Assembly: GCF_001742185.1 (NCBI RefSeq)
Contig: NZ_CP015750.1
Location: 2,294,001 to 2,358,000, forward strand
Source: Pectobacterium wasabiae CFBP 3304
GTDB taxonomy: Bacteria; Pseudomonadota; Gammaproteobacteria; Enterobacterales; Enterobacteriaceae
Reading direction: 5' to 3'
DNA: 64,000 nt
Shown: in pieces, positions 56,114 through 64,000 of the stretch
How positions within the stretch are numbered: position 1 is the stretch's first letter
How the letters are laid out: each line of letters opens with the position of its first letter
Translations under genes and position numbers: made by a program
The notes under the pieces: model-generated
What the model was told of the DNA's origin: nothing
The model's input: the letters and a program-made list of their open reading frames with translations, nothing else
The model's database searches: none

Positions 56114-57439
56114 TTATGAGTGTTTGTCATGCTGCTGTGCCATCAGCGCTTCGATGGCATCGGCGTCTTTGACCACGCTAGCCGTCAGGTTTTCATTACC
56201 GTTTTCGGTGATGACGATGTTGTCTTCGATACGCACGCCAATTCCCCGGTACTGCTGTGGCACTTTGGCATCGGGCGCGATGTAAAGACCTGGCTCGATA
56301 GTCAGTACCATTCCGGGTTCAAGCGGACGGCCTCGGTCGGTTGTGCCGTAGTTGCCGACGTCGTGCACGTCCAGACCTAGCCAGTGGCTGAGGCCGTGCA
56401 TAAAGAACTGACGATGTGCCTGTTCGGCAATCAGCTCTTCTACTTCACCCTTCATCACGCCGAGTTTGATGAGCCCGTTAACCATGATGCGCACCACCTC
56501 TTCGTTTACGTCGCGGATGCTGCGACCCGGCCCGAACAGCTCCAGTGCCCTCAGTTGTGAGCGCAGTACGATGTCATAAATGGCCCGCTGTGGCGCGGTA
56601 AACTTACCGTTGACGGGGAAGGTACGGGTAATATCGCCGGCATAACTTTTGTATTCACAGCCCGCGTCAATTAGCACCAGATCGCCGTCGCGCATTTGTG
56701 TTTCGTTTTCGGTGTAATGCAGGATACAGGCATTGTCACCGCTGCCAACAATGGTGTTGTAAGACGGGTAGCGCGCGCCGTGCCGAGTAAATTCGTGGTG
56801 AATCTCGCCTTCAAGCTGGTATTCATACATGCCGGGACGACACTTCTGCATGGCACGCGTATGGGCCTGCGCGGTAATTTCGCAGGCGCGACGCATTACG
56901 CTGATTTCTTCAGGCGATTTGAACAGACGCATCTCATGTACCCACGGGCGCCAGTCGGTCAGCGTCGCGGGGGCGACAAACCCCTGCCGGGTGCCGTTGC
57001 GCAAGGTATCCAGCGCGGTGAAGACCAGTTTGTCGGCGTAATCGTACTGCCCCTGCGCGTGGTACACGACGTCCAATCCATTCAATAACAAATGCAGTTG
57101 TGCGCTGATTTCGCCAAACGGCAGGGCGCGGTCAACGCCGAGTTTGGCGGGTGCCGCTTCCTGACCAAGACGACGGCCAAACCAGATTTCAGCGGTCAGG
57201 TCGCGCACGCGGTTGAAGATGACGCTGTGATGATGTTTGGCATCGCTTTTTACCAGCAGTAGAACGGCTTCTGGTTCGTTGAATCCTGTGAAATACCAAA
57301 AATCGCTATTTTGACGATAAGGATAGTCACTGTCGGCATTGCGCTGCGCTTCCGGCGCGGCAAAAATAATCGCCGCGCTGCCCGGTGCCATTTTTTCCAA
57401 CAGACCCTGACGACGACGAAGAAATTCTTGTGGATTCAT
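56114..57439 (-). CDS. pepP: Xaa-Pro aminopeptidase P
   Basis: Metallopeptidase of 441 residues that removes N-terminal residues preceding proline. The N-terminal creatinase-like domain is followed by the pita-bread domain, with metal ligands in LIDAGCEYKSYAGDITRTFP, HGLSHWLGLDVHD, EPGLYIAPDA and RIEDNIVITENG. Two adjacent Met codons mark the start. Confidence 0.96.
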   Translation of the reverse strand: MNPQEFLRRRQGLLEKMAPGSAAIIFAAPEAQRNADSDYPYRQNSDFWYFTGFNEPEAVLLLVKSDAKHHHSVIFNRVRDLTAEIWFGRRLGQEAAPAKLGVDRALPFGEISAQLHLLLNGLDVVYHAQGQYDYADKLVFTALDTLRNGTRQGFVAPATLTDWRPWVHEMRLFKSPEEISVMRRACEITAQAHTRAMQKCRPGMYEYQLEGEIHHEFTRHGARYPSYNTIVGSGDNACILHYTENETQMRDGDLVLIDAGCEYKSYAGDITRTFPVNGKFTAPQRAIYDIVLRSQLRALELFGPGRSIRDVNEEVVRIMVNGLIKLGVMKGEVEELIAEQAHRQFFMHGLSHWLGLDVHDVGNYGTTDRGRPLEPGMVLTIEPGLYIAPDAKVPQQYRGIGVRIEDNIVITENGNENLTASVVKDADAIEALMAQQHDKHS

Positions 57440-57500
57440 CACCTGCTCCTGAAAGTAGTCCGTGCGGTTGCTTTTCCCTTCCGCCTTGCGTAATTCGGTA

Positions 57501-58088
57501 TTAGTGCAATGTTGGTTTTTGCTGTTCGGGTGCCGTCACAACGTGCTGGCTGGTAAATTCGGTATGGCACAAAATGGCAGAAACGCGAACATACTCAATC
57601 ACTTCTTCCAGTGATTGTTCCAATTCTTCCTGATCTTCATCTTCGTCGTAGCCAAGCTGTGCGATGTTGCGTAAATCGTCGATGGCTTCTTTCAACTCGC
57701 CCTTAGCCTTGTTCAACTTTGGCTGAACGACGCCCAGGCCAAGCAGGAAGTGGTTGACCCAACCTGCCAGCGCATCGGCGCGATCGAAGACGCTCACTTC
57801 GTCCTGCGAGTCATCAGGCAGGAAAAGCTGAAACAGAAAACCATCATCTTCCAGCGCTTCACGCGTAGCCTGATACAGATCCTGAAGCGGTTGCGACAGC
57901 GTTTGAGTAAACGCCATACCTTCATTAGTCAGTTCAAAAACCAGCGTTCTCCAACTGTCGTCATGGTTTCCACCACACAGCATTCCGCTGATCAAGCCGT
58001 GCATTTCTGCCGCAGTCAGCGCGACTTGCTGTTGGTGAAGCAGTTGGTTGAGGCCTTCATAGGCGGGAAACGTATTCTCTATAGACAT
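57501..58088 (-). CDS. ygfB: UPF0149 family protein YgfB
   Basis: Acidic helical protein of 195 residues of the YecA/YgfB family, first gene of the ygfB-pepP-ubiHI operon. [12 protein letters not shown] is the family's opening motif and [12 protein letters not shown] lies in the middle. In Pseudomonas a YgfB homologue modulates transcription of resistance genes; its role in enterobacteria is not settled. Confidence 0.93.
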   Translation of the reverse strand: MSIENTFPAYEGLNQLLHQQQVALTAAEMHGLISGMLCGGNHDDSWRTLVFELTNEGMAFTQTLSQPLQDLYQATREALEDDGFLFQLFLPDDSQDEVSVFDRADALAGWVNHFLLGLGVVQPKLNKAKGELKEAIDDLRNIAQLGYDEDEDQEELEQSLEEVIEYVRVSAILCHTEFTSQHVVTAPEQQKPTLH

Positions 58089-58280
58089 GCGGATTCGTCA
58101 TCGTTGGCTGGATTGGTTCGTGCTATGCTACCACCAAGCTCCCTTTGGATTCCAGAAAGGGCTTGTATCTTAGATCTCGGCTATATATAGTTGCGCCCGC
58201 TTTAACGAACCCGATGTAACGGGTAATGCTCATGCTATGCGACACGCTGGCGCAAGAACGAAAAAAGGCAGGAAGGTGGT

Positions 58281-58610
58281 ATGTCTGCACAACCAGTAGA
58301 TATTCAAATTTTTGGCCGTTCGTTAAGAGTGAATTGTCCGCCAGAACAACAGGAAGCGTTGAATCAGGCAGCGGAAGATCTTAACCAGCGGTTGCAAGAT
58401 CTGAAAGTTCGCACTAGAGTCACCAACACCGAGCAACTGGTGTTTATTGCCGCGCTGAATGTGTGTCATGAACTGGCGCAGGAACGGGGCAAAACGCGTG
58501 ATTATGCGTCGAATATGGAACAGCGTATTCGTATGTTGCAGCAGACCATCGAGCAGGCGTTGCTGGAACAGGGCAAGATCACGGAGCGTCAGGGTACACA
58601 ATTTGAATAA
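58281..58610 (+). CDS. zapA: Cell division protein ZapA
   Basis: Small FtsZ-bundling protein of 109 residues that stabilises the Z ring. The N-terminal globular part ([20 protein letters not shown]) is followed by a long coiled coil. It is divergent from ygfB and directly upstream of 6S RNA, as in E. coli. Confidence 0.96.
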   Translation: MSAQPVDIQIFGRSLRVNCPPEQQEALNQAAEDLNQRLQDLKVRTRVTNTEQLVFIAALNVCHELAQERGKTRDYASNMEQRIRMLQQTIEQALLEQGKITERQGTQFE

Positions 58611-58684
58611 CGTCGTATTTTGACAAAAGTACGGTGTTTTTACGCGATAAGACGTGCTAAGGTTTATCGCGAGTAACGAATAAA

Positions 58685-58869
58685 ATTTCTCTGAGATGTT
58701 CGTCAGCGGGCCAGTCCCCTGAGCCGATATTTCATACCAAACAGAATGTAATGCTCTGCGGTTGGTGAGCACGCTCGGTTCGTCCGAGAAGCCTTAAGAC
58801 TGCGACGTTATGTTCACCTTGAACCAAGGGTTCAAGGGTTACAGCCTGCGGCGGCATCTCGGAGATTCC
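58685..58869 (+). ncRNA. ssrS: 6S RNA
   Basis: About 185 bases that match E. coli 6S RNA at both ends (ATTTCTCTGAGATGTTCG and GGCGGCATCTCGGAGATTCC) and through the central GGGCCAGTCCCCTGAGCCG. The ends pair to form the long closing stem, and the central bubble mimics an open promoter. It binds the sigma-70 holoenzyme in stationary phase. It is cotranscribed with fau downstream. Confidence 0.97.
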
Positions 58870-58908
58870 CTTTCTTTTATCACTCTTGACCCGTGGCGAA
58901 TACAGCCC

Positions 58909-59550
58909 ATGTCATCTTCTGATTCGTCAATTCTTCCCGATAGTTCATTCTCTTCTACAGCAGCATTACGCCAGCAGATCCGTCAGGCTGTACGCCAGCG
59001 GCGGCGCTTATTGACGCCGGAACAGCAGGCACTATTTGCACAACAGGTATGTGAACGCGTCGTGGCGCACCCGAAAGTTATACAAGCAAATAGCGTGGCG
59101 GTCTTTCTGTCGTTTGACGGCGAGCTAGATACTGCCCCGCTGATTCAACAACTATGGCAGCAGGGGAAGCGCGTTTACTTGCCAGTTCTGCATCCGTTTC
59201 GCGCCGGACATCTGCTGTTCCTGCGCTATGCGCCGGACACCGAGCTGGTACGCAATCGGCTGAAGATTATGGAACCGCATCTGGATGTGCGTCAGGTGCT
59301 GCCGTTACCACAGTTAGACGTCCTGCTGACGCCGCTGGTCGCGTTTGACGACCGCGGGCAGCGACTGGGCATGGGCGGCGGTTTTTACGACCGTACATTG
59401 CAGTATCGCAGTCATACGGACAGCGGACCTTATCCGATAGGGTTGGCCCACGATTGTCAGCAGGTTGACGCATTGCCGGTGGAAAGTTGGGACATTCCGC
59501 TGCCGGAAATGATTACCCCCTCCCACCATTGGCAGTGGAACACGCGCTAG
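58909..59550 (+). CDS. fau: 5-formyltetrahydrofolate cyclo-ligase
   Basis: ATP-dependent enzyme of 213 residues (YgfA) that recycles 5-formyl-THF to 5,10-methenyl-THF. AVFLSFDGELDTAPLI and the C-terminal LGMGGGFYDRTL are the substrate and ATP motifs. The start is put at MSSSDSS, 40 bases after 6S RNA; an earlier in-frame ATG (58810) lies inside the RNA and cannot be the start. It overlaps the convergent nadR stop. Confidence 0.93.
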   Translation: MSSSDSSILPDSSFSSTAALRQQIRQAVRQRRRLLTPEQQALFAQQVCERVVAHPKVIQANSVAVFLSFDGELDTAPLIQQLWQQGKRVYLPVLHPFRAGHLLFLRYAPDTELVRNRLKIMEPHLDVRQVLPLPQLDVLLTPLVAFDDRGQRLGMGGGFYDRTLQYRSHTDSGPYPIGLAHDCQQVDALPVESWDIPLPEMITPSHHWQWNTR

Positions 59551-60800
59551 CTTTTTATCTGTTCAGGCGACCGATCGTGACCCAACATCTGCTGTACCAA
59601 TTCCACACAGTGCAGGAAACGCGAATCGTAGTCCGACTCTTTGATATAAACGTATGGGATATTATTTTTAGCCAGCATTGTTTTCAGCAGGTTCTGGAAT
59701 TCCGAACGGGCGGTGGTACTGCCTAAACTGCGTAGTCCGTCAGCTACCCACGGCGTGTTATTCTCCAGCAAAATCACCAGATCGAAGCGGTATTCGTCGA
59801 CCAGCGCCTGAACGAATGGGTGTTCACGCCCCTCATATTTCTTGCAGAATGCCTGCGTGGTGACAAAGTCGGTGTCGATAAAGGCCACTTTATTGGCATA
59901 TTTAACCGCAAAATCAATGTACTGCGCCTGACCCAGCGCGATCTTGTCGTAGTCGGAATATTGCAACGCCATCTCGTCGCCACCCAGATGGGAGAACACG
60001 TAATCGCGGCCATATTCCCAGGCGCTGGTGGTGTTGAAGATATTGGCCAGCTTGTTCACCAGCGTGGATTTACCGCTGGATTCCCCGCCAAGAATGGCAA
60101 CGGTACGCACAAAGAACGGCTTCACTTCGGTCGGAATATAGTCCCAGTAGCGGAAAGGATCGTGACGGATCTGCGAACCGCTGATGTTCATGAACGATCG
60201 CTGCGGGTCGATCAAGACGGCCTCAATCCCCAGATGCTCGCGATATTGCTGGGCATCCTGTTCTTCGCTGGTGTAGACAAAATTGGGCGTGATGCTTTTT
60301 TCCTGCATGAACGCCTGAATCCCTTTACTCCACACATCCCAGCCGTGCGGGTAGGGCTCCATTCCTTGCTCATTAAAGGCGTGAATATGAATATTTTTCT
60401 GATATTTAAAGGTTTGCAACAGCCAGCGCAGACGGTCGCTGACGGTGGGCTGTTGTGACATCGAACTGTTCTCAAACAGCAGACGGTCGCGCGGCTCGTC
60501 GTAGCCTAAAATCACATGCAGTTCATCGACCTGACTACAGGCGCGCTGAATCAGATAAATATGGCCGGTGTGTAGTGGATAGAACTTGCCGAAGACAATA
60601 CCAATATTCTTTTCGTAGCGGGGGAATTCCAGCTCAAGAAAACGATGCAGTGCTTCCAGCTTCTGTGCGCTAGGGCTTTTGATTTTGGCATTAAGTAATT
60701 GACTGAGATAGCCTTTGGTCATATCGGTTGCGTCGGCAACCTGCTGTAGGGTGCAACCCTTCTGGCGGATAGCGGATTTCAGGTAATCAAATGATGACAT
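59547..60800 (-). CDS. nadR: NAD biosynthesis regulator and NMN adenylyltransferase / ribosylnicotinamide kinase
   Basis: Trifunctional protein of 417 residues. An N-terminal XRE helix-turn-helix (about 1-58) represses NAD genes. The middle domain has the nucleotidyltransferase motif GKFYPLHTGHIYLI. The C-terminal kinase domain has Walker A GGESSGKST. It senses NAD(P) levels and salvages nicotinamide riboside. A perfect NadR-type palindrome lies directly upstream, implying autoregulation. It is convergent with fau, overlapping by four bases. Confidence 0.96.
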   Translation of the reverse strand: MSSFDYLKSAIRQKGCTLQQVADATDMTKGYLSQLLNAKIKSPSAQKLEALHRFLELEFPRYEKNIGIVFGKFYPLHTGHIYLIQRACSQVDELHVILGYDEPRDRLLFENSSMSQQPTVSDRLRWLLQTFKYQKNIHIHAFNEQGMEPYPHGWDVWSKGIQAFMQEKSITPNFVYTSEEQDAQQYREHLGIEAVLIDPQRSFMNISGSQIRHDPFRYWDYIPTEVKPFFVRTVAILGGESSGKSTLVNKLANIFNTTSAWEYGRDYVFSHLGGDEMALQYSDYDKIALGQAQYIDFAVKYANKVAFIDTDFVTTQAFCKKYEGREHPFVQALVDEYRFDLVILLENNTPWVADGLRSLGSTTARSEFQNLLKTMLAKNNIPYVYIKESDYDSRFLHCVELVQQMLGHDRSPEQIKS

Positions 60801-60813
60801 GGTGCAACACTCT

Positions 60814-60831
60814 TGTTTAGCTTACTAAACA
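60814..60831. promoter_or_regulatory. NadR operator
   Basis: Perfect palindrome TGTTTA-GCTTAC-TAAACA, the NadR-box pattern, 14 bases upstream of the nadR start and 34 bases after the radA stop. Confidence 0.8.
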
Positions 60832-60864
60832 ACATACCACAGAATACCGCTTTCTGTGGTTTGT

Positions 60865-62247
60865 TTAGAGATCGTCGAGGATCGCCAGCGCATCGGCCAG
60901 CTTTTTCACGCCGAACACTTGCATGCTGGCTGGGGCTTTCTTCGGCATATTGGCATGAGGAACGATGGCGCGTTTAAAGCCGTGCTTGGCGGCTTCGGTA
61001 ATTCTCTCTTGTCCGCTGGGAACCGGGCGTATTTCGCCCGCTAGGCCGACTTCACCGAAGATGACCAGATCCTGCGGCAGCGGGCGGTCGCGGAAGCTGG
61101 AAACCAGCGATAGCAGCAGCGCCAGATCGGCGCTGGTTTCGGTGACTTTGACGCCGCCGACGACATTCACGAACACATCTTGATCCGACATCTGCAAGCC
61201 GCCGTGGCGATGCAGTACCGCCAGTAGGATCGCTAATCGGTTTTGCTCCAGCCCGACCGCAACGCGACGCGGGTTGGCCATCATTGATTGATCCACCAGT
61301 GCCTGAATCTCGACCAACAGCGGGCGCGTGCCTTCCCACACTACCATGACCGAACTACCGGACGTCACTTCATCCCCGCGACTGAGGAAAATGGCCGATG
61401 GATTGCTGATCTCACGCAGCCCTTGTTCCGTCATGGCGAACACTCCCAATTCATTGACGGCCCCGAAACGGTTTTTATGGCTGCGCAGCGTGCGGAAGCG
61501 TGAATCGGCATCGCCATCCAGCAGCACGGAGCAATCGATGCAGTGTTCCAAGACTTTCGGCCCAGCGAGTGAACCGTCTTTGGTGACGTGGCCGACCATC
61601 ACGATAGCGACGCCGCGCGTTTTGGCGAAGCGCGTCAGGTAGGCGGCGGTTTCACGCACCTGTGCAACGCTGCCGGGGGACGACTGAATGTCAGCAAGAT
61701 GCATCACCTGAATGGAGTCGATCACCATCAGCTTCGGTTGTTCCTGCTCGGCAATCAGGCAAATCTGTTCAATACTGGTTTCCGACAGCATGTTGAGATT
61801 CTGGGTCGGCAGATTAAGACGGTGTGCCCGCATCGCCACCTGTTGCAAGGATTCTTCCCCGGTGACGTACAGGGTTTTCATATTTTCTGACAGCTTGCAG
61901 AGCGTTTGCAGTAGCAGGGTACTTTTACCTGCGCCGGGGTTGCCGCCGATCAGGATCGCGCTGCCCGGAACGACGCCACCGCCCAAAACGCGGTCAAACT
62001 CCTGAAAGCCGGTAGAAAAACGAGGCAGGGCTTCGAGGCTGATTTCCGAGAGCTTTTGCACTCGACTGACGCCAGCACTCTCACCCGCATAGCCGGTGAG
62101 GCGGTCGGAGCGTGATACGGATGCCGACGCAAGGCGAACTTCAGTAATGGTATTCCAGGCGTGGCAGGCGCTGCACTGCCCCTGCCAGCGCGGGTAATCA
62201 GCCCCGCATTCATTACATACAAACGCCCGTTTGACGGCTTTTGCCAC
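60865..62247 (-). CDS. radA: DNA repair protein RadA
   Basis: RecA-like branch-migration ATPase of 460 residues that processes recombination intermediates. It has an N-terminal C4 zinc finger (CNECGADYPRWQGQCSAC), Walker A GGNPGAGKSTLL and the RadA-specific KNRFG. A C-terminal Lon-protease-like domain lacks the protease residues. It lies 17 bases after serB in the serB-radA-nadR order of E. coli. Confidence 0.96.
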   Translation of the reverse strand: MAKAVKRAFVCNECGADYPRWQGQCSACHAWNTITEVRLASASVSRSDRLTGYAGESAGVSRVQKLSEISLEALPRFSTGFQEFDRVLGGGVVPGSAILIGGNPGAGKSTLLLQTLCKLSENMKTLYVTGEESLQQVAMRAHRLNLPTQNLNMLSETSIEQICLIAEQEQPKLMVIDSIQVMHLADIQSSPGSVAQVRETAAYLTRFAKTRGVAIVMVGHVTKDGSLAGPKVLEHCIDCSVLLDGDADSRFRTLRSHKNRFGAVNELGVFAMTEQGLREISNPSAIFLSRGDEVTSGSSVMVVWEGTRPLLVEIQALVDQSMMANPRRVAVGLEQNRLAILLAVLHRHGGLQMSDQDVFVNVVGGVKVTETSADLALLLSLVSSFRDRPLPQDLVIFGEVGLAGEIRPVPSGQERITEAAKHGFKRAIVPHANMPKKAPASMQVFGVKKLADALAILDDL

Positions 62248-62264
62248 GGTTCACCTCCTACTAA

Positions 62265-63242
62265 TTAACGCTTTTCGTGTCTCATGCTGCCGCTGAGAAT
62301 GCAGAGCACGCCAGTCAGATCGGCATGACGGATAGTCACCGCAGCCTGCTCATTGACCTTGGGTTTGGCGTGATAGGCAATGCCTAAACTGGCGGTCTTG
62401 ATCATCGGTAGATCATTCGCGCCGTCGCCGATGGCAACGGTCTGATGCATGGGAATCTCCAGCTTTTCCGCCAACTGTTGCAGCGTAGTGGCTTTATATT
62501 TTGCATCGACAATCGTACCGATGACTTCACCCGTCAGTTTACCGTCTTGCATGCCTAATTCGTTGGCAACGGCGGCGACCAGACCTAGCTCGTCACGCAA
62601 GTAATCAGCAAAGTAGGTAAACCCGCCCGATGCAATCGCAATGTGCCAACCCGCTTCCTGAAGCTGACTAACCATATGAGTTAGGCCCGGCATCAGCGGC
62701 AGGGTTTTACGTACCGTCTGTAAAATAGTGGCGTCGGCACCTTTTAATGTCCCTACGCGCTGACGCAGGCTGGCGGCGAAATCTAACTCGCCGCGCATCG
62801 CGCGTTCGGTGACTTCCGCCACCAGCTCGCCTGTGCCTGCCAGTTTGGCGATTTCATCAATACATTCGATCTGAATCGCAGTGGAATCCATGTCCATCAC
62901 CAGTAAACCCGGCGACCGCAGCGTCGGTGCGTTGCGCATGGCTGCGACATCGATACCCAACTCGTGGGCCAGCTTGGTTGCGCGTGGCGTCAGCGTACCC
63001 GCCAAACGGACGACCTGATAATCGCCGACGTTCCAGGCGCTCACAATCACCATGGCGCTCCCCAGCTTACGCTGGTAGCGGGAAATCAGGTTTTTATCGA
63101 GAACGTCACTATAAATCAGCCAGCCAGTGTCGCCAGCGCGGTAGTCAAGTGGCATCACTTCATCGCCGCTTAGTGATAATGGCAGTCCCGGCCAACAGTT
63201 GATCTCATCTGGAAGATCACAATAGGTCAGACTATTCGACAT
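62265..63242 (-). CDS. serB: Phosphoserine phosphatase
   Basis: HAD-family enzyme of 325 residues that completes serine synthesis by dephosphorylating O-phosphoserine. The nucleophile motif is LVMDMDSTAIQIECIDEIA, with later IASGGFTYFAD and the metal-binding AIGDGANDLPMI. The N-terminal part is an ACT-like regulatory domain. The start is at MSNSLTYCD by alignment; longer in-frame codons overlap the divergent promoter. Confidence 0.96.
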   Translation of the reverse strand: MSNSLTYCDLPDEINCWPGLPLSLSGDEVMPLDYRAGDTGWLIYSDVLDKNLISRYQRKLGSAMVIVSAWNVGDYQVVRLAGTLTPRATKLAHELGIDVAAMRNAPTLRSPGLLVMDMDSTAIQIECIDEIAKLAGTGELVAEVTERAMRGELDFAASLRQRVGTLKGADATILQTVRKTLPLMPGLTHMVSQLQEAGWHIAIASGGFTYFADYLRDELGLVAAVANELGMQDGKLTGEVIGTIVDAKYKATTLQQLAEKLEIPMHQTVAIGDGANDLPMIKTASLGIAYHAKPKVNEQAAVTIRHADLTGVLCILSGSMRHEKR

Positions 63243-63398
63243 GGGGAAAATCCTCTGCTGGCAGTAGTGCGATAAAGTCGTGCGATAAAAAGGGATGCGG
63301 CGTCGACCAAACATATCCCTTCAAAAACTGGGCAACAAGCTATCCTATCGCTGGCGCTTCTGGCAACATGAAAGTATCCAAATCGTGTAAGGATTATC

Positions 63399-64000
63399 AT
63401 GGTTCGCGCCCGGGTGAAATTTCGTCTACACCGCACGGCAATTGTGCTGATTTGCCTCGCCCTGCTGGTGGTATTAATGCAAGGTGCGTCCTATTTCAGT
63501 TTAAGCCACCAGATGGCGCGCTCTGAACAGGTCGAAGATCTGTCGCGCACGCTGTCCAGACAGGTGGCTTACAGCCTTTCGCCGCTGATGAGCAGCGTGG
63601 ATGACAATGGTCAAAAGATTACGACCATCCTCAAACAGCTTACCGATCATAGCCGCATTCTGGATGCTGGCGTGTATCAGCAGGACGGTTCGCTGGTGGC
63701 GCATGTGGGCGAACAGGTACAACTGCGAGACCGGTTGGCGCTGGACGGTAATCGGGTCGGTAGTTACTTTAACCATCAACTGGTACAGCCCATTGAGGGA
63801 AAAGAAGGGCCTATCGGCTTCCTGCGCATTACGCTGGATACGCATGTGCTGGCGACCGAAGCGAGACAGGTGGATAACACTACCAATATTCTGCGTCTGA
63901 TGATCTTACTTTCACTGGCTATCGGCATCATCCTGACCCGAACGCTGTTGCAGAATCGTCGTACTCGTTGGCAACAGTCTCCTTATCTTCTTACTGCGAG
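63399..64000 (+). CDS. YtjB/Smp family membrane protein (3' truncated by window edge)
   Basis: 200 codons are present, about 14 fewer than the E. coli protein. A cytoplasmic basic start is followed by a membrane helix (TAIVLICLALLVVLMQGAS), then a periplasmic domain and a second helix (NILRLMILLSLAIGIILTRT) close to the edge. It corresponds by position (divergent from serB) and layout to YtjB/Smp (AhpA family). The biochemical role is unknown. TAAGGA precedes the start. Confidence 0.88.
   Translation, partial: MVRARVKFRLHRTAIVLICLALLVVLMQGASYFSLSHQMARSEQVEDLSRTLSRQVAYSLSPLMSSVDDNGQKITTILKQLTDHSRILDAGVYQQDGSLVAHVGEQVQLRDRLALDGNRVGSYFNHQLVQPIEGKEGPIGFLRITLDTHVLATEARQVDNTTNILRLMILLSLAIGIILTRTLLQNRRTRWQQSPYLLTA

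Noticed and set aside
58810..58908. Longer start for fau
   Set aside because: The extension would translate the 3' part of 6S RNA.

Overview
The window looks like chromosomal DNA of a soft-rot enterobacterium, most likely Pectobacterium or a close relative. Many proteins are near-identical in layout to enterobacterial orthologues (RoxA, AspA, RhaBADM/RhaSR/RhaT, YagU, PepP, UbiH, UbiI, ZapA, NadR, RadA, SerB), and the zapA-6S RNA-fau arrangement matches E. coli. The genus is inferred from family knowledge and overall gene content, not from a database search. No rRNA, tRNA, intact IS element or CRISPR array was seen. roxA is cut at the left edge and a ytjB/smp-like gene at the right edge.

1-9.5 kb: the end of roxA, a secreted alpha/beta-hydrolase, and a minus-strand four-gene exporter operon (TolC-like, HlyD-like, two ABC-2 permeases) with no local ATPase. 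Next comes an ABC half-transporter gene with a one-base frameshift in a G-tract inside its signature motif. That gene is flanked by two copies of the aspA terminator.

9.5-21.4 kb: aspA and a LysR regulator, then a degenerate island. The island holds a palindromic repeat element, a P4-satellite-like antisense-RNA immunity module with its downstream small ORF, and an orphan XRE antitoxin. It is followed by an RNA-repair locus: rtcR is divergent from a predicted sigma-54 promoter driving rtcB, a RlaP-like nucleotidyltransferase and a HEAT-repeat protein. rtcA is not in the locus. An HNH nuclease and a DUF1615 lipoprotein follow.

21.4-28.6 kb: two chemoreceptor genes, each with a FliA-type promoter match, flank an MgtB-type Mg2+ P-type ATPase. 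The ATPase gene has a 15-codon proline-containing leader ORF and lies next to two arrays of 15-bp tandem repeats.

29-44.8 kb: a rhamnose regulon (rhaBADM divergent from rhaSR, and rhaT). Relative to E. coli, rhaR and rhaT are separated by about 8.4 kb carrying yefM-yoeB, a peptide-type ABC importer, yagU and a cluster of orphan immunity-like genes.

44.8-53.7 kb: yqhA, curA, an AraC regulator with an aminotransferase / iron alcohol dehydrogenase / APC permease set (a probable amine-utilisation pathway), then an AT-rich islet of three paralogous small membrane proteins plus a fourth unrelated one.

53.7-64 kb: core genes ubiI-ubiH-pepP-ygfB, zapA, 6S RNA, fau, nadR (with a perfect NadR-type operator), radA, serB and ytjB/smp.
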